Of a DNA stretch of 35,790 bases, positions 1-7,071 are shown in pieces (position 1 is the first letter of the stretch; each line of letters begins with the position of its first letter). The translations under genes were made by a program, and so were the position numbers. Source of the stretch: Candidatus Bathyarchaeota archaeon (GTDB taxonomy: Archaea > Thermoproteota > Bathyarchaeia > TCS64); contig JAOZHP010000114.1 of NCBI GenBank assembly GCA_026014815.1, positions 1 to 35,790 of the forward strand. The letters are read 5' to 3'. The notes beneath the pieces are model-generated. The model was not told the DNA's origin. It was given only the letters and a program-made list of their open reading frames with translations, and made no database searches.

Positions 1-791
1 AAGACAGCCTGTCCTCCTGCAACTGCGAGCCTGACTATGGTCATGTATATTCCTATCTGTGTCTCCGAGGCGTGGAAACGTGGGCTCTCGTTGAGGAAGA
101 TGGGCAAAAAGTTCACTCTGAAGATGAGGTTGAACATATACAAAGCTCGAACCGTGAAGATACTCAGTATAGACCCTGTGAAGAGACCTCTCCAGCCATT
201 TCCACCCTTCTTCTGTTCATCATCTGGCTTGTCATCGTAACGTAGAAGAATAACAGCTGCTAGGCCAACGAGGCCAACTGCCGCTGAGAGGTAGAAGGGG
301 AGAGCGTAACCCTCAGTCTCCGTCACCCAACCACCGATGAAGGGAGCTATCACGCTACCTATACTGATAATTGAGAGGTATCTACCAAAGGTCTTCCCCC
401 TGCCTTCACTCGGCAACAACTCTGCCTGTAACGCCTTGAGGGCTATCGCATACGCCGACATCACTGAGCTGGTGGCAAAGTAAAGGGCAGCGAAATGCGT
501 GAACTCAGTAGCTAACGGATACAACGCGTAGACGACAGTCGAAGCCAAGATGGCGAAGATCAGCATCCATTTCTTTCGGACACGATCCGCTACCACACCC
601 ATCAGGGGCTCAAAGATGAACCACCCCATAATACTCGCAGTTCCCAGAAGCCCTACCTGAGCAATGCTCATACCCCTCTGCCTGATAAACAACGAAAGAA
701 TAGGCGAGATGATCCCGCCACGGAAATTCGTGGTCAACTGTACAAGCATCAAAAGAAGCAGCGAACATTCCCTCGACTGAACGAGATGCAT
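1..791 (-). CDS. MFS transporter, N-terminal part (3' end beyond window)
   Basis: My own minus-strand translation from the ATG at 791 gives about 263 residues that stay open to the window edge, so the C-terminal part is missing. The protein begins MHLVQSRECSLLLLML and has a series of hydrophobic helices separated by short loops. The loop after the second helix reads GVVADRVRKK, which fits the conserved G-x-x-x-D-R-x-x-R/K signature between helices 2 and 3 of the major facilitator superfamily. A second basic loop (SEGRGKTFGRYL) lies between helices 4 and 5. A polar stretch rich in K, D and E (YDDKPDDEQKKGGNG) is the expected central cytoplasmic loop after helix 6, followed by the start of the C-terminal half. 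The substrate cannot be told. It lies 40 bases after tfb on the same strand, so read-through from tfb is possible. Confidence 0.85.
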   Translation of the reverse strand, partial: MHLVQSRECSLLLLMLVQLTTNFRGGIISPILSLFIRQRGMSIAQVGLLGTASIMGWFIFEPLMGVVADRVRKKWMLIFAILASTVVYALYPLATEFTHFAALYFATSSVMSAYAIALKALQAELLPSEGRGKTFGRYLSIISIGSVIAPFIGGWVTETEGYALPFYLSAAVGLVGLAAVILLRYDDKPDDEQKKGGNGWRGLFTGSILSIFTVRALYMFNLIFRVNFLPIFLNESPRFHASETQIGIYMTIVRLAVAGGQAV

Positions 792-831
792 AAACTATGC
801 GAAGTAAATGAGTTGAAAAAACTTGTGAAGC

Positions 832-1788
832 CTAATATACAGATTGAACCGGTGTCAGGTTATCAAGACTGGGCATCTCATCGATAACCTCCTTCAATCC
901 CCTGTACCTATTCCGGAGAGTAACCTCAGTGGTCCCAGCAGCCTCAGCTATGACTCTCTGGACCCGCCTGTCATTGTTCTCTTGGCACGCCATATAGAGA
1001 GCAGCTGCAGCTAGTCCCCTCGGGTTCTTACCCGTGAGACCTTTCTTCTTATCCGCTTTGCGGAGGATTTCCACTGCCAGCATCTCTGTGGGCTGCTTTA
1101 CCTTCAGTTTGTTAGCGATACTCGGTACGAATTTGAAGGGTCCATCAACAGGCATCTTAAGCTTCAACTCTTTCAGCAGCAGGCGATAAGTCATCGCTAT
1201 CTCGCTGTGCTTGCGTGTACTTACGCCTGTTATTACCTTCAACGGCCTCGGCACCTTCAGTAGCCTGCACGAAGCATATAAGCTCGCGGCTACGAAAGCA
1301 TCGATGCTTCTACCTCTGATGAGGTCCTTCTTGAGGGATCTCCTGTAGATGAGGGCGGCCTGTTCCTTCACGTTCTTGGGAAGATGCAGCTCACTGCTCA
1401 TCCTGTCAAGCTCAGCCATGGCGATGCTCAGGTTGCGTGCGTGAGTCTCGTTCACCTTGCTTCTGTTATCTTGTCGTTGGAGTCGCTTCATGCGTTTCTG
1501 TGTCTCGTAATTGAGCTTGTTGCCTTGGGCATCCCTGTCTCCCTTGATGACTGTTGACAGCCCCTTGTCGTAGATGGTGTAGCTGTATCCAGTGCCTGTT
1601 CGGCGTCTGTCGTTGGATTCCTGTAGATTGAAGACCCTGTACTCTGGGCCTGTGTCCATGAAATTATCTGTGACCACTGTTCCACACTTGCTGCACACAC
1701 TCTCGCCAGTATATGTATCAGTGACTATGCCTTTGCTGCCGCAGGTTTCGCAGCTTGTTTGTTCCTGCTGTCTTAGAGATTCTTTCAT
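832..1788 (-). CDS. tfb: Transcription initiation factor B (TFIIB homologue)
   Basis: TFB bridges TBP on the TATA box and RNA polymerase and contacts the BRE. The 318-residue product has the usual length and order. An N-terminal zinc ribbon carries C13, C16, C32 and C35. Then comes a B-reader/linker region with the NDRRRTGTGYS stretch near residues 59-69. Two cyclin-fold repeats follow, about residues 115-210 and 215-305, with family motifs such as GRSIDAFVAASLYASCR and KNPRGLAAAALYMACQ. The start is supported by a strong Shine-Dalgarno-like GAGGTGGAG just before the ATG. Two abutting palindromes lie 32-61 bases upstream, where a TATA/BRE would sit, so the gene may be controlled by its own product or by a repressor. 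It is the only tfb in the window. Confidence 0.97.
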   Translation of the reverse strand: MKESLRQQEQTSCETCGSKGIVTDTYTGESVCSKCGTVVTDNFMDTGPEYRVFNLQESNDRRRTGTGYSYTIYDKGLSTVIKGDRDAQGNKLNYETQKRMKRLQRQDNRSKVNETHARNLSIAMAELDRMSSELHLPKNVKEQAALIYRRSLKKDLIRGRSIDAFVAASLYASCRLLKVPRPLKVITGVSTRKHSEIAMTYRLLLKELKLKMPVDGPFKFVPSIANKLKVKQPTEMLAVEILRKADKKKGLTGKNPRGLAAAALYMACQENNDRRVQRVIAEAAGTTEVTLRNRYRGLKEVIDEMPSLDNLTPVQSVY

Positions 1789-1819
1789 TTCTCCACCTCT
1801 TTACTGATCAAAAATACCA

Positions 1820-1849
1820 ATGGGTATTTTACCCATATCACAGTGTGAT
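1820..1849. promoter_or_regulatory. Two abutting palindromes upstream of tfb
   Basis: ATGGGTATTTTACCCAT (1820-1836) has 7-base arms with a 3-base spacer. ATCACAGTGTGAT (1837-1849) has 6-base arms with a single central base and follows with no gap. They sit 32-61 bases before the tfb ATG. The first overlaps an A/T core suitable as a TATA element on the minus strand. They look like operators, but no bound protein can be named. Confidence 0.5.
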
Positions 1850-1948
1850 CTGCTACATCGCTCTTTATAAAGGTTCCTGTTTCCATTCCTTTTCGCCTCA
1901 ACACATTCCCCCAATAAGATAGGAAGACATTCTTCGGGACCACCAAGC

Positions 1949-1958
1949 CTTTTAAAAC
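1949..1958 (+). promoter_or_regulatory. TATA box of the ribose-1,5-bisphosphate isomerase gene
   Basis: CTTTTAAAAC is centred about 33 bases before the TTG start at 1987. Transcription would begin about 5 bases before the start codon, giving an almost leaderless mRNA, which is common in archaea. Confidence 0.5.
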
Positions 1959-1986
1959 AAGCTCTATAATGATCAAATGAAAGGTT

Positions 1987-2895
1987 TTGAAATGGATAAA
2001 CAAGACATCTGAAAAAATCAAGAGGCTAGAGATACAAGGAGCAACAAACGTAGCCCACTCAGCTGTGAAAGCTCTCACAAAGGAGCTCCTAGAAGCCAAG
2101 ACTGAGCACCACGCCTCTACTGCCCTTAACGAAGGCGTAAAGATCCTCGTTGATTCCCGCGAAACCGAGCCCATGATGAGGAACGGCCTCAAGTACATGC
2201 AACGCCACATTGCTGACACATGGACAACACGTGAAGAATTCAGGGATCAAGTCTCTAAGGTCAGCCGTGAGATACTAAATCATTTCAAGTATGCCCGTAA
2301 AAGGATCGTTGAGATAGGCTCAAGGAGGATAGATTCTGGTGACACGATTCTGACTCACTGCCACAGCAGCGCCGTCACAGCAACGCTGATTAGGGCAAAG
2401 GAGAATGGCGTAGACTTTAAGGTGATACAGCTGGAGACGCGTCCCAAGTACCAAGGCAGGATAACTGCCAGAGAGCTTGTTAAGGCAGGGATCGACACAA
2501 CAATGATAGTGGACTCTGCGGCACGTCACTACATCAAAGAGATAGACTTCGTGGTCGTAGGAAGCGACGCCATCACCAGCGAGGGAAACGTCATCAACAA
2601 GATAGGCACAAGCCAGGTGGCTCTAGCCGCCAACGAGGCAAGAATACCCTTCTACGTAGTGAGCACACTCCTAAAGTTCGACCCTGAGACCATCCATGGA
2701 GAGTACGAGAAGATCGAGGAACGAAGTACAGCGGAGGTCTGGGCAGACCCACCTGAAGGGTTGAAGATAAGGAACCCTGCGTTCGACGTGACTCGAAGAA
2801 ACTATATCCACGGAATAATCACGGAGACGGGGATCATCAGCCCTCACAGTGTCCTAGAGGCGATTCATCGAGAGTACCCATGGATATTGAAGTAG
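1987..2895 (+). CDS. Ribose-1,5-bisphosphate isomerase (archaeal AMP pathway)
   Basis: This enzyme converts ribose 1,5-bisphosphate to ribulose 1,5-bisphosphate, the RuBisCO substrate. The 302-residue product is an eIF2B-alpha/beta/delta-like isomerase. Visible motifs are the catalytic-cysteine segment THCHSSAVT (C125), the phosphate-binding stretch RPKYQGR (152-158), and GSDAIT with the catalytic aspartate D194. Both residues correspond to those established for the Thermococcus enzyme. The reading frame has a stop at 1978 and the first usable start is TTG at 1987; the nearby ATG at 1992 is in another frame and soon stops. The gene ends 23 bases from the convergent RuBisCO gene, and AMP phosphorylase lies just beyond, so all three enzymes of the pathway are neighbours. 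This context argues against the alternatives methylthioribose-1-phosphate isomerase and a true eIF2B subunit. Confidence 0.93.
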   Translation: MKWINKTSEKIKRLEIQGATNVAHSAVKALTKELLEAKTEHHASTALNEGVKILVDSRETEPMMRNGLKYMQRHIADTWTTREEFRDQVSKVSREILNHFKYARKRIVEIGSRRIDSGDTILTHCHSSAVTATLIRAKENGVDFKVIQLETRPKYQGRITARELVKAGIDTTMIVDSAARHYIKEIDFVVVGSDAITSEGNVINKIGTSQVALAANEARIPFYVVSTLLKFDPETIHGEYEKIEERSTAEVWADPPEGLKIRNPAFDVTRRNYIHGIITETGIISPHSVLEAIHREYPWILK

Positions 2896-2918
2896 AGACT
2901 ACAGATGAGAACGTTTTC

Positions 2919-4148
2919 CTAGACTACAGGCCACCTAGTGAGAGCTTTTTCTAGCTCAGGGTGATCCTTAGAGTACTCCTGTAGTGTTTTTCCTTTCATC
3001 ACCGCATCTACTGCCTGCCTCAGCGCTGTGGCTCCTTTCACGGTGCCATCGGGGTGTCCGTGGATTCCTCCACCTGCCTGGATCACCACGTCCTTCCCGA
3101 AGTACTCGATTAGCTTCGGTACCATACCCGGGTGAAGTCCGCCAGAGGCTATGGGAAGTACAGGCTTAATACCATACATTGGCTCTACACACGCCTTCTT
3201 GTTCTCGATGACCTCCTCTGCCGTCTCAGACATCTTGCCAACTGCAGTGCCTACGTGTAATTGATCTACTCCGAGTAACCTAGCGACCTTGGCGATGACT
3301 CTCATGTTTATGCCATGTACGTGGCTCCGTGTGAACGCCGCGTGGCCAGCTCGGTGAGCGTGGATAGCCAGCTTGTAGCCTGCGTCTCTCATCGTCTGGA
3401 CGCTGCTCCAGCCGCAGGTGAGTATGTCGATCATCATGCATCTGCCATCATGGTCCTCGACGTATTGTGCTCGTCGCTTCATCTCCTCCAGCTCGGCTGT
3501 CACATTGATGAGATATACCTTCCTTTCACCTGTCTCTTCCTCAGCTCTATCCCTCATCTCAAGGGTCTTGACTACTCGCTCCTCGAAGGGGTTGAACCGT
3601 TGGCTGCTGAGGTTCTCGTCGTCCTTTACCACGTCGCAGCCGCCTAGCCATGCGTCATACGCGACCTGAGCGTGATCTTTTGTGATTAACCCGAGTTTTG
3701 GTTTGACAATTGTTCCTGTGAGGGGTCTGTCATGGACTTTCAGTATATCCCTGACGCCTTTTATGCCGTATCTAGGGCCCTTGAAACTCAAAGTGATGTC
3801 TTCTGGGAAATGGATATCGTTGAGGCGAAGGTTAGCAATATCTTCTAGACCGAACACGTTACCCGCGACGCTGCTCAATATGTTAGGCATATTACCCGGC
3901 TCGAACAGCTCCTCGGGATACGCGATCTTGATCTCGTTGCCCTCTATGCTGTACACCGTCGCAGCTTTTTCCTTGATGTAGGGCTTCTCTGTGGTGAGCT
4001 CTGTCCATGTGCCTACGCTGCTCTCCGCTGCTACGCCTCCAGCTATGACGTCTATTGGCTGGTTTAATGGCTCGACATGGAACTCGCAGATTAGGTCTGT
4101 CTCTTTTGGCTTGTATTTATGGTCAACGAAATCGATGTACCTCAACAA
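2919..4148 (-). CDS. rbcL: Ribulose bisphosphate carboxylase, form III large subunit
   Basis: RuBisCO carboxylates ribulose 1,5-bisphosphate to two 3-phosphoglycerates. The 409-residue protein is shorter than plant form I, as expected for archaeal form III, and no small-subunit gene is present. Active-site residues are intact. KPKLGL (149-154) carries the catalytic lysine. GGCDVVKDDEN holds the carbamylated lysine K175 with metal ligands D177 and E178. HAHRAGHAA (263-271) gives the active-site His-Arg. Loop 6 is GTAVGKM with K305. Phosphate is bound by SGGLH (335-339) and the GGG at 359-361. This makes it a bona fide carboxylase rather than a RuBisCO-like protein. Its start is divergent from the AMP phosphorylase start, separated by 80 bases, with a TATA-like AAAAATATA on the minus strand about 35 bases upstream. 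Confidence 0.97.
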   Translation of the reverse strand: MLRYIDFVDHKYKPKETDLICEFHVEPLNQPIDVIAGGVAAESSVGTWTELTTEKPYIKEKAATVYSIEGNEIKIAYPEELFEPGNMPNILSSVAGNVFGLEDIANLRLNDIHFPEDITLSFKGPRYGIKGVRDILKVHDRPLTGTIVKPKLGLITKDHAQVAYDAWLGGCDVVKDDENLSSQRFNPFEERVVKTLEMRDRAEEETGERKVYLINVTAELEEMKRRAQYVEDHDGRCMMIDILTCGWSSVQTMRDAGYKLAIHAHRAGHAAFTRSHVHGINMRVIAKVARLLGVDQLHVGTAVGKMSETAEEVIENKKACVEPMYGIKPVLPIASGGLHPGMVPKLIEYFGKDVVIQAGGGIHGHPDGTVKGATALRQAVDAVMKGKTLQEYSKDHPELEKALTRWPVV

Positions 4149-4228
4149 TTGAACCTCATTTACTGCTTATTCAGCACTATATTTTTACCTTGTCCTGTCC
4201 ATATTTGATTATTCTGAGGCAGTCATCT
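4149..4228. promoter_or_regulatory. Divergent promoter between RuBisCO and AMP phosphorylase
   Basis: These 80 bases separate the two divergent starts. The minus-strand TATA-like AAAAATATA (about 4179-4187) serves RuBisCO. ATATTTGATTATT (about 4200-4212) is placed to give an essentially leaderless transcript of AMP phosphorylase. A shared control region would co-regulate the two enzymes. Confidence 0.45.
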
Positions 4229-5773
4229 ATGCAGCTCAAAGCAGTTCCACTTGAGATAGAGGCAGGCGGTCCCCTCGTTGTGGTTATGAACCAGAACGAC
4301 GCTGCGGAGTTAGGAGTCATCAGCAGCGACCGCATCTTCATCAGGCACAAGGATTTTCACGCCATCTGCATCCTGAATATCAGTGGGGGAGGCAATCTTG
4401 GAGAGCTTGGCGTCTATAAGGAGGTCACGAAGCGTCTAGAACTCCAGAAAGACTCTGAGCTGTTGGTGGAGCCTGCTCGACGCCCTGAAAGCCTAGACTT
4501 TGTTAGGGAAAAGATCAATGGTCAACGATTGACCTCGTGGAAGATCGAGAGAATAGTAAGTGACGTAGTTGAGCGTCACCTAAGCGACATCGAGCTTGCC
4601 AGCTTCGTCACTGCCCTCCATGTGCATGGGGTGAGCATGGAGGAGAACGAGGCCCTGAGCCGTTCTATGATCTGGAGCGGCAAGACCATCGACTTTGGTA
4701 GGAGCCCGATACTGGACAAGCACAGTATCGGCGGCGTCCCAGGGGACAAGACTACCTTGATAGTGACTCCCGCCATAGCAGCAGCAGGGTACACGATCCC
4801 CAAGAGCAGCAGTAGGGCTATCACGAGCCCAGCAGGCACCGCCGATAGGATGGAAGCCATCGCCCCCGTCAACATAGCATTCGATGATATCATGGATATA
4901 GTGAACAAGGTTGGCGCCTGCATCGTCTGGGGAGGAAGCATAGACCTTGCTCCGGCGGATGACCTCTTCATCAGAGTCGAGTACCCACTCAGCATCGACC
5001 CTCTACTTCTACCAAGCATTTTGAGTAAGAAGAAAGCTATGGGGAGCACTCATGTTGTGATTGATATCCCTGTAGGGGTAAGCGCCAAGATCAATACGAT
5101 GAACGAAGCGGAGCAGCTTGCAAACGACTTCATCGAACTGGGAGGTCGCTTTGATATGCGTATCGAGTGCGCTATCACCGAGGGAAGTCAACCAATTGGG
5201 TACTGTGTGGGACCTGTCCTTGAAGCTCGTGAAGCACTCGAAACTCTCTACGGGAATGGTCCCCATGACCTTGTGGATAAGGCCACCAACCTCACTGGGA
5301 TACTGCTTGAGATGGTGGGTCAAGAGAACGGTAAACAAATGGCGATAGACCTGATCACCAAGGGAAAGGCTTTGGCGAAGATGAAGGAGATCATCGAGGC
5401 GCAGGGAGGTGACCCTGAGATCAAGCCCGAGGATCTTGTGCCCGGCAGGTACTTTTATGATGTACCTGCGCCCAAGAATGGGAGGGTTCTCTTTTACAAC
5501 AACAGGGACCTTGTCAGGATAGCTAGATCTGCTGGTACGCCTAACAGTAAGGGGGCCGGCATCCAGTTATTCGCGAAGACCGGTGACAAAGTGGAGAAAG
5601 GAAAGCCAATGTACAGGATCTACAGTGAGAGCCAGTCCAAGCTCAACAACGCCATCAAACAGCTTGAGTCACAGAACCCCATGGAGATAGGAACCAAAGT
5701 GGGTGAAGATATGCTCAAGATGCGAATAAGTAAACCCACAGCGCCGAGCAGGGAGTTTATCCTAGACCGTTAA
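4229..5773 (+). CDS. deoA: AMP phosphorylase
   Basis: This enzyme phosphorolyses AMP (and CMP/UMP) to ribose 1,5-bisphosphate and the free base. It is the first step of the archaeal AMP pathway. The 514-residue protein belongs to the thymidine/pyrimidine phosphorylase family with the extra N-terminal domain (about residues 1-85) seen in archaeal AMP phosphorylases. The phosphate-binding signature DKHSIGGVPGDKTTL is complete, and SSRAITSPAGTADRMEA follows in the nucleoside-binding region. The reading frame stays open upstream to 4055, but that extension is antisense to the RuBisCO start. MQLKAVPLEIEAGGP at 4229 matches the normal family start, and a TATA-like element lies 20-30 bases upstream. 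Its end overlaps the convergent flavin reductase-like gene by four bases. Confidence 0.95.
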   Translation: MQLKAVPLEIEAGGPLVVVMNQNDAAELGVISSDRIFIRHKDFHAICILNISGGGNLGELGVYKEVTKRLELQKDSELLVEPARRPESLDFVREKINGQRLTSWKIERIVSDVVERHLSDIELASFVTALHVHGVSMEENEALSRSMIWSGKTIDFGRSPILDKHSIGGVPGDKTTLIVTPAIAAAGYTIPKSSSRAITSPAGTADRMEAIAPVNIAFDDIMDIVNKVGACIVWGGSIDLAPADDLFIRVEYPLSIDPLLLPSILSKKKAMGSTHVVIDIPVGVSAKINTMNEAEQLANDFIELGGRFDMRIECAITEGSQPIGYCVGPVLEAREALETLYGNGPHDLVDKATNLTGILLEMVGQENGKQMAIDLITKGKALAKMKEIIEAQGGDPEIKPEDLVPGRYFYDVPAPKNGRVLFYNNRDLVRIARSAGTPNSKGAGIQLFAKTGDKVEKGKPMYRIYSESQSKLNNAIKQLESQNPMEIGTKVGEDMLKMRISKPTAPSREFILDR

Positions 5774-6342
5774 CGCTTCAGCAGTTTCCTGCCTATGTCG
5801 AAGCCCTTAGCCACGGGCTCCCCTATGCTCCAGTACTGGCGGTCCATGCCGTAGATGACTGGGTTGACCGCTTTGAGCGATGGCCATTTCCCCGGTTCAC
5901 CGGTGTCTATTTTTTCTGTGACATAGCTTTCAGTTACTTCGCCGATGAACATGTCCATGTTGTTCACTTGCATGGTTTTGATTAGTTTGCATTCAAGGTT
6001 GATTGGGCACTCCTCGATCATTGGGGCTGTTCCGAGGTTTCCATAGAAGTTGGTGAAGAGGGCTCCCTTGTCTACGTTTTTCCCTGAGACGATACCACAG
6101 TAGTCGGTGACCTCGATCATGTCGAGGTTTGGAAAGTTGACGCTGAATGTCTTGTTCTCCTTGACTCCTTTGTTGGTGTAATGTTTGCTCTGTGAGGCGC
6201 AGAAGACGACTCCGGGGTTGAACCCCACGATGCCAATGTCACCGAGTGTTCCATACGTGGGTTTGCCATCAACATTGGCTCCCATGAGGCATATTGGTAT
6301 AGGGTAAATCGCCGGCTGTGAGCCACGCTTGACCTTGTTCAT
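5770..6342 (-). CDS. Flavin reductase-like domain protein (FMN-binding)
   Basis: The 190-residue product matches the flavin reductase-like fold (DIM6/NTAB type). The N-terminal part PAIYPIPICLMGANVDGKP, then GFNPGVVFCASQ and KHYTNKGVKENKTFSVNFP, are the FMN-binding region, and the protein ends in a C-terminal beta strand and helix. Members bind FMN and act as flavin reductases or store and transfer flavin electrons. The substrate is not evident. It is convergent with AMP phosphorylase, sharing the TTAA at their ends. A functional link to the RuBisCO cluster is not shown by the sequence. Confidence 0.82.
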   Translation of the reverse strand: MNKVKRGSQPAIYPIPICLMGANVDGKPTYGTLGDIGIVGFNPGVVFCASQSKHYTNKGVKENKTFSVNFPNLDMIEVTDYCGIVSGKNVDKGALFTNFYGNLGTAPMIEECPINLECKLIKTMQVNNMDMFIGEVTESYVTEKIDTGEPGKWPSLKAVNPVIYGMDRQYWSIGEPVAKGFDIGRKLLKR

Positions 6343-6408
6343 GGTTTAAATGAATGAAGATAGGATTTGAGCTTTCACAGGCATTAAACTCAAAAACTTG
6401 GTTGATGA

Positions 6409-6840
6409 TTGTTCTTTGAGTTGTCGGATAAGGAGACGGATCTCAGGGAGCTTAACGAGAAGCTGGAGATCATGCTTAAGCGTCTCGATTACCTTGAGGC
6501 GGTGCTCACCGAGTCTAGGCAGTACCCTGAGATAGCTCAGCTAATGGGTGCCCTCCGTGTGGGCGCAGGGTTATACACGGAACCGCTGAAACTTATTCAG
6601 CGTTTGATAAGTGTCCGCAGACATCTTTCTCGTGACGTAGACCATAGGGACGAGGTGAGCAGGATAATCTTGAACGTGTTGGCAGTGAAAGGGCCTCAGA
6701 ACATCAGTGGGTTGACTCGTGAGGTGCAACGGGAGCGTGGCACCGGAAGCAGGGTAACGGTGCGTAAGAAAATACTGGAGCTTGTGGAGGAGGAGATTAT
6801 CGAGAAGGATGAAGGCCACTGCTACCGACTCGTAGAGTAG
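6409..6840 (+). CDS. Small winged-helix protein with N-terminal coiled coil
   Basis: The 143-residue protein has an N-terminal helix of coiled-coil character (about residues 6-40, rich in E, L and K heptads). Its C-terminal domain (about 80-143) looks like a winged helix: RIILNVLAVKGPQNISGLTREVQ, then GTGSRVTVRKKILELVEEEIIEKDEGHCYRLV. This suggests a dimeric DNA-binding regulator. The start is uncertain. TTG at 6409 fits a leaderless mRNA from the TATA-like ATTAAACT at about 6382; TTG at 6421, giving MSDKETD, is equally possible. It is divergent from the flavin reductase-like gene 66 bases away and next to the AMP-pathway genes, which it might regulate, but that is inference. Confidence 0.7.
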   Translation: MFFELSDKETDLRELNEKLEIMLKRLDYLEAVLTESRQYPEIAQLMGALRVGAGLYTEPLKLIQRLISVRRHLSRDVDHRDEVSRIILNVLAVKGPQNISGLTREVQRERGTGSRVTVRKKILELVEEEIIEKDEGHCYRLVE

Positions 6841-7018
6841 CTTCAAGTAGCTTTGATTACGTGAAAAAAAATGGCTTGTTCCAAGTGACTTGGTATTTCG
6901 TGGATTTTTTGCTGATAAACCGGTTACCTGATCGCTTTTTGTCATGTAAAGAATGTGATCTAGGCTTTTCTGGGGATTGTTTTCGTTAAATAGGGGATTT
7001 TCGGGGTTCTCCGCGTTA

Positions 7019-7031
7019 CCCCCCCCCCCCC
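7019..7031. repeat. Run of 13 cytosines
   Basis: A C13 homopolymer followed by TCCC sits in the 231-base gap after the winged-helix gene. It is 41 bases from the end of the carboxypeptidase-like gene. No gene was found in this gap. The run is a likely sequencing-error or slippage site. Confidence 0.9.
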
Positions 7032-7071
7032 TCCCTTTATGGATGGGTATAGAGAGAGATGATAGAAAAAA

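Noticed and set aside
4055..4228. N-terminal extension of AMP phosphorylase
   Set aside because: Antisense to the RuBisCO start and unlike the family; the promoter lies inside it.
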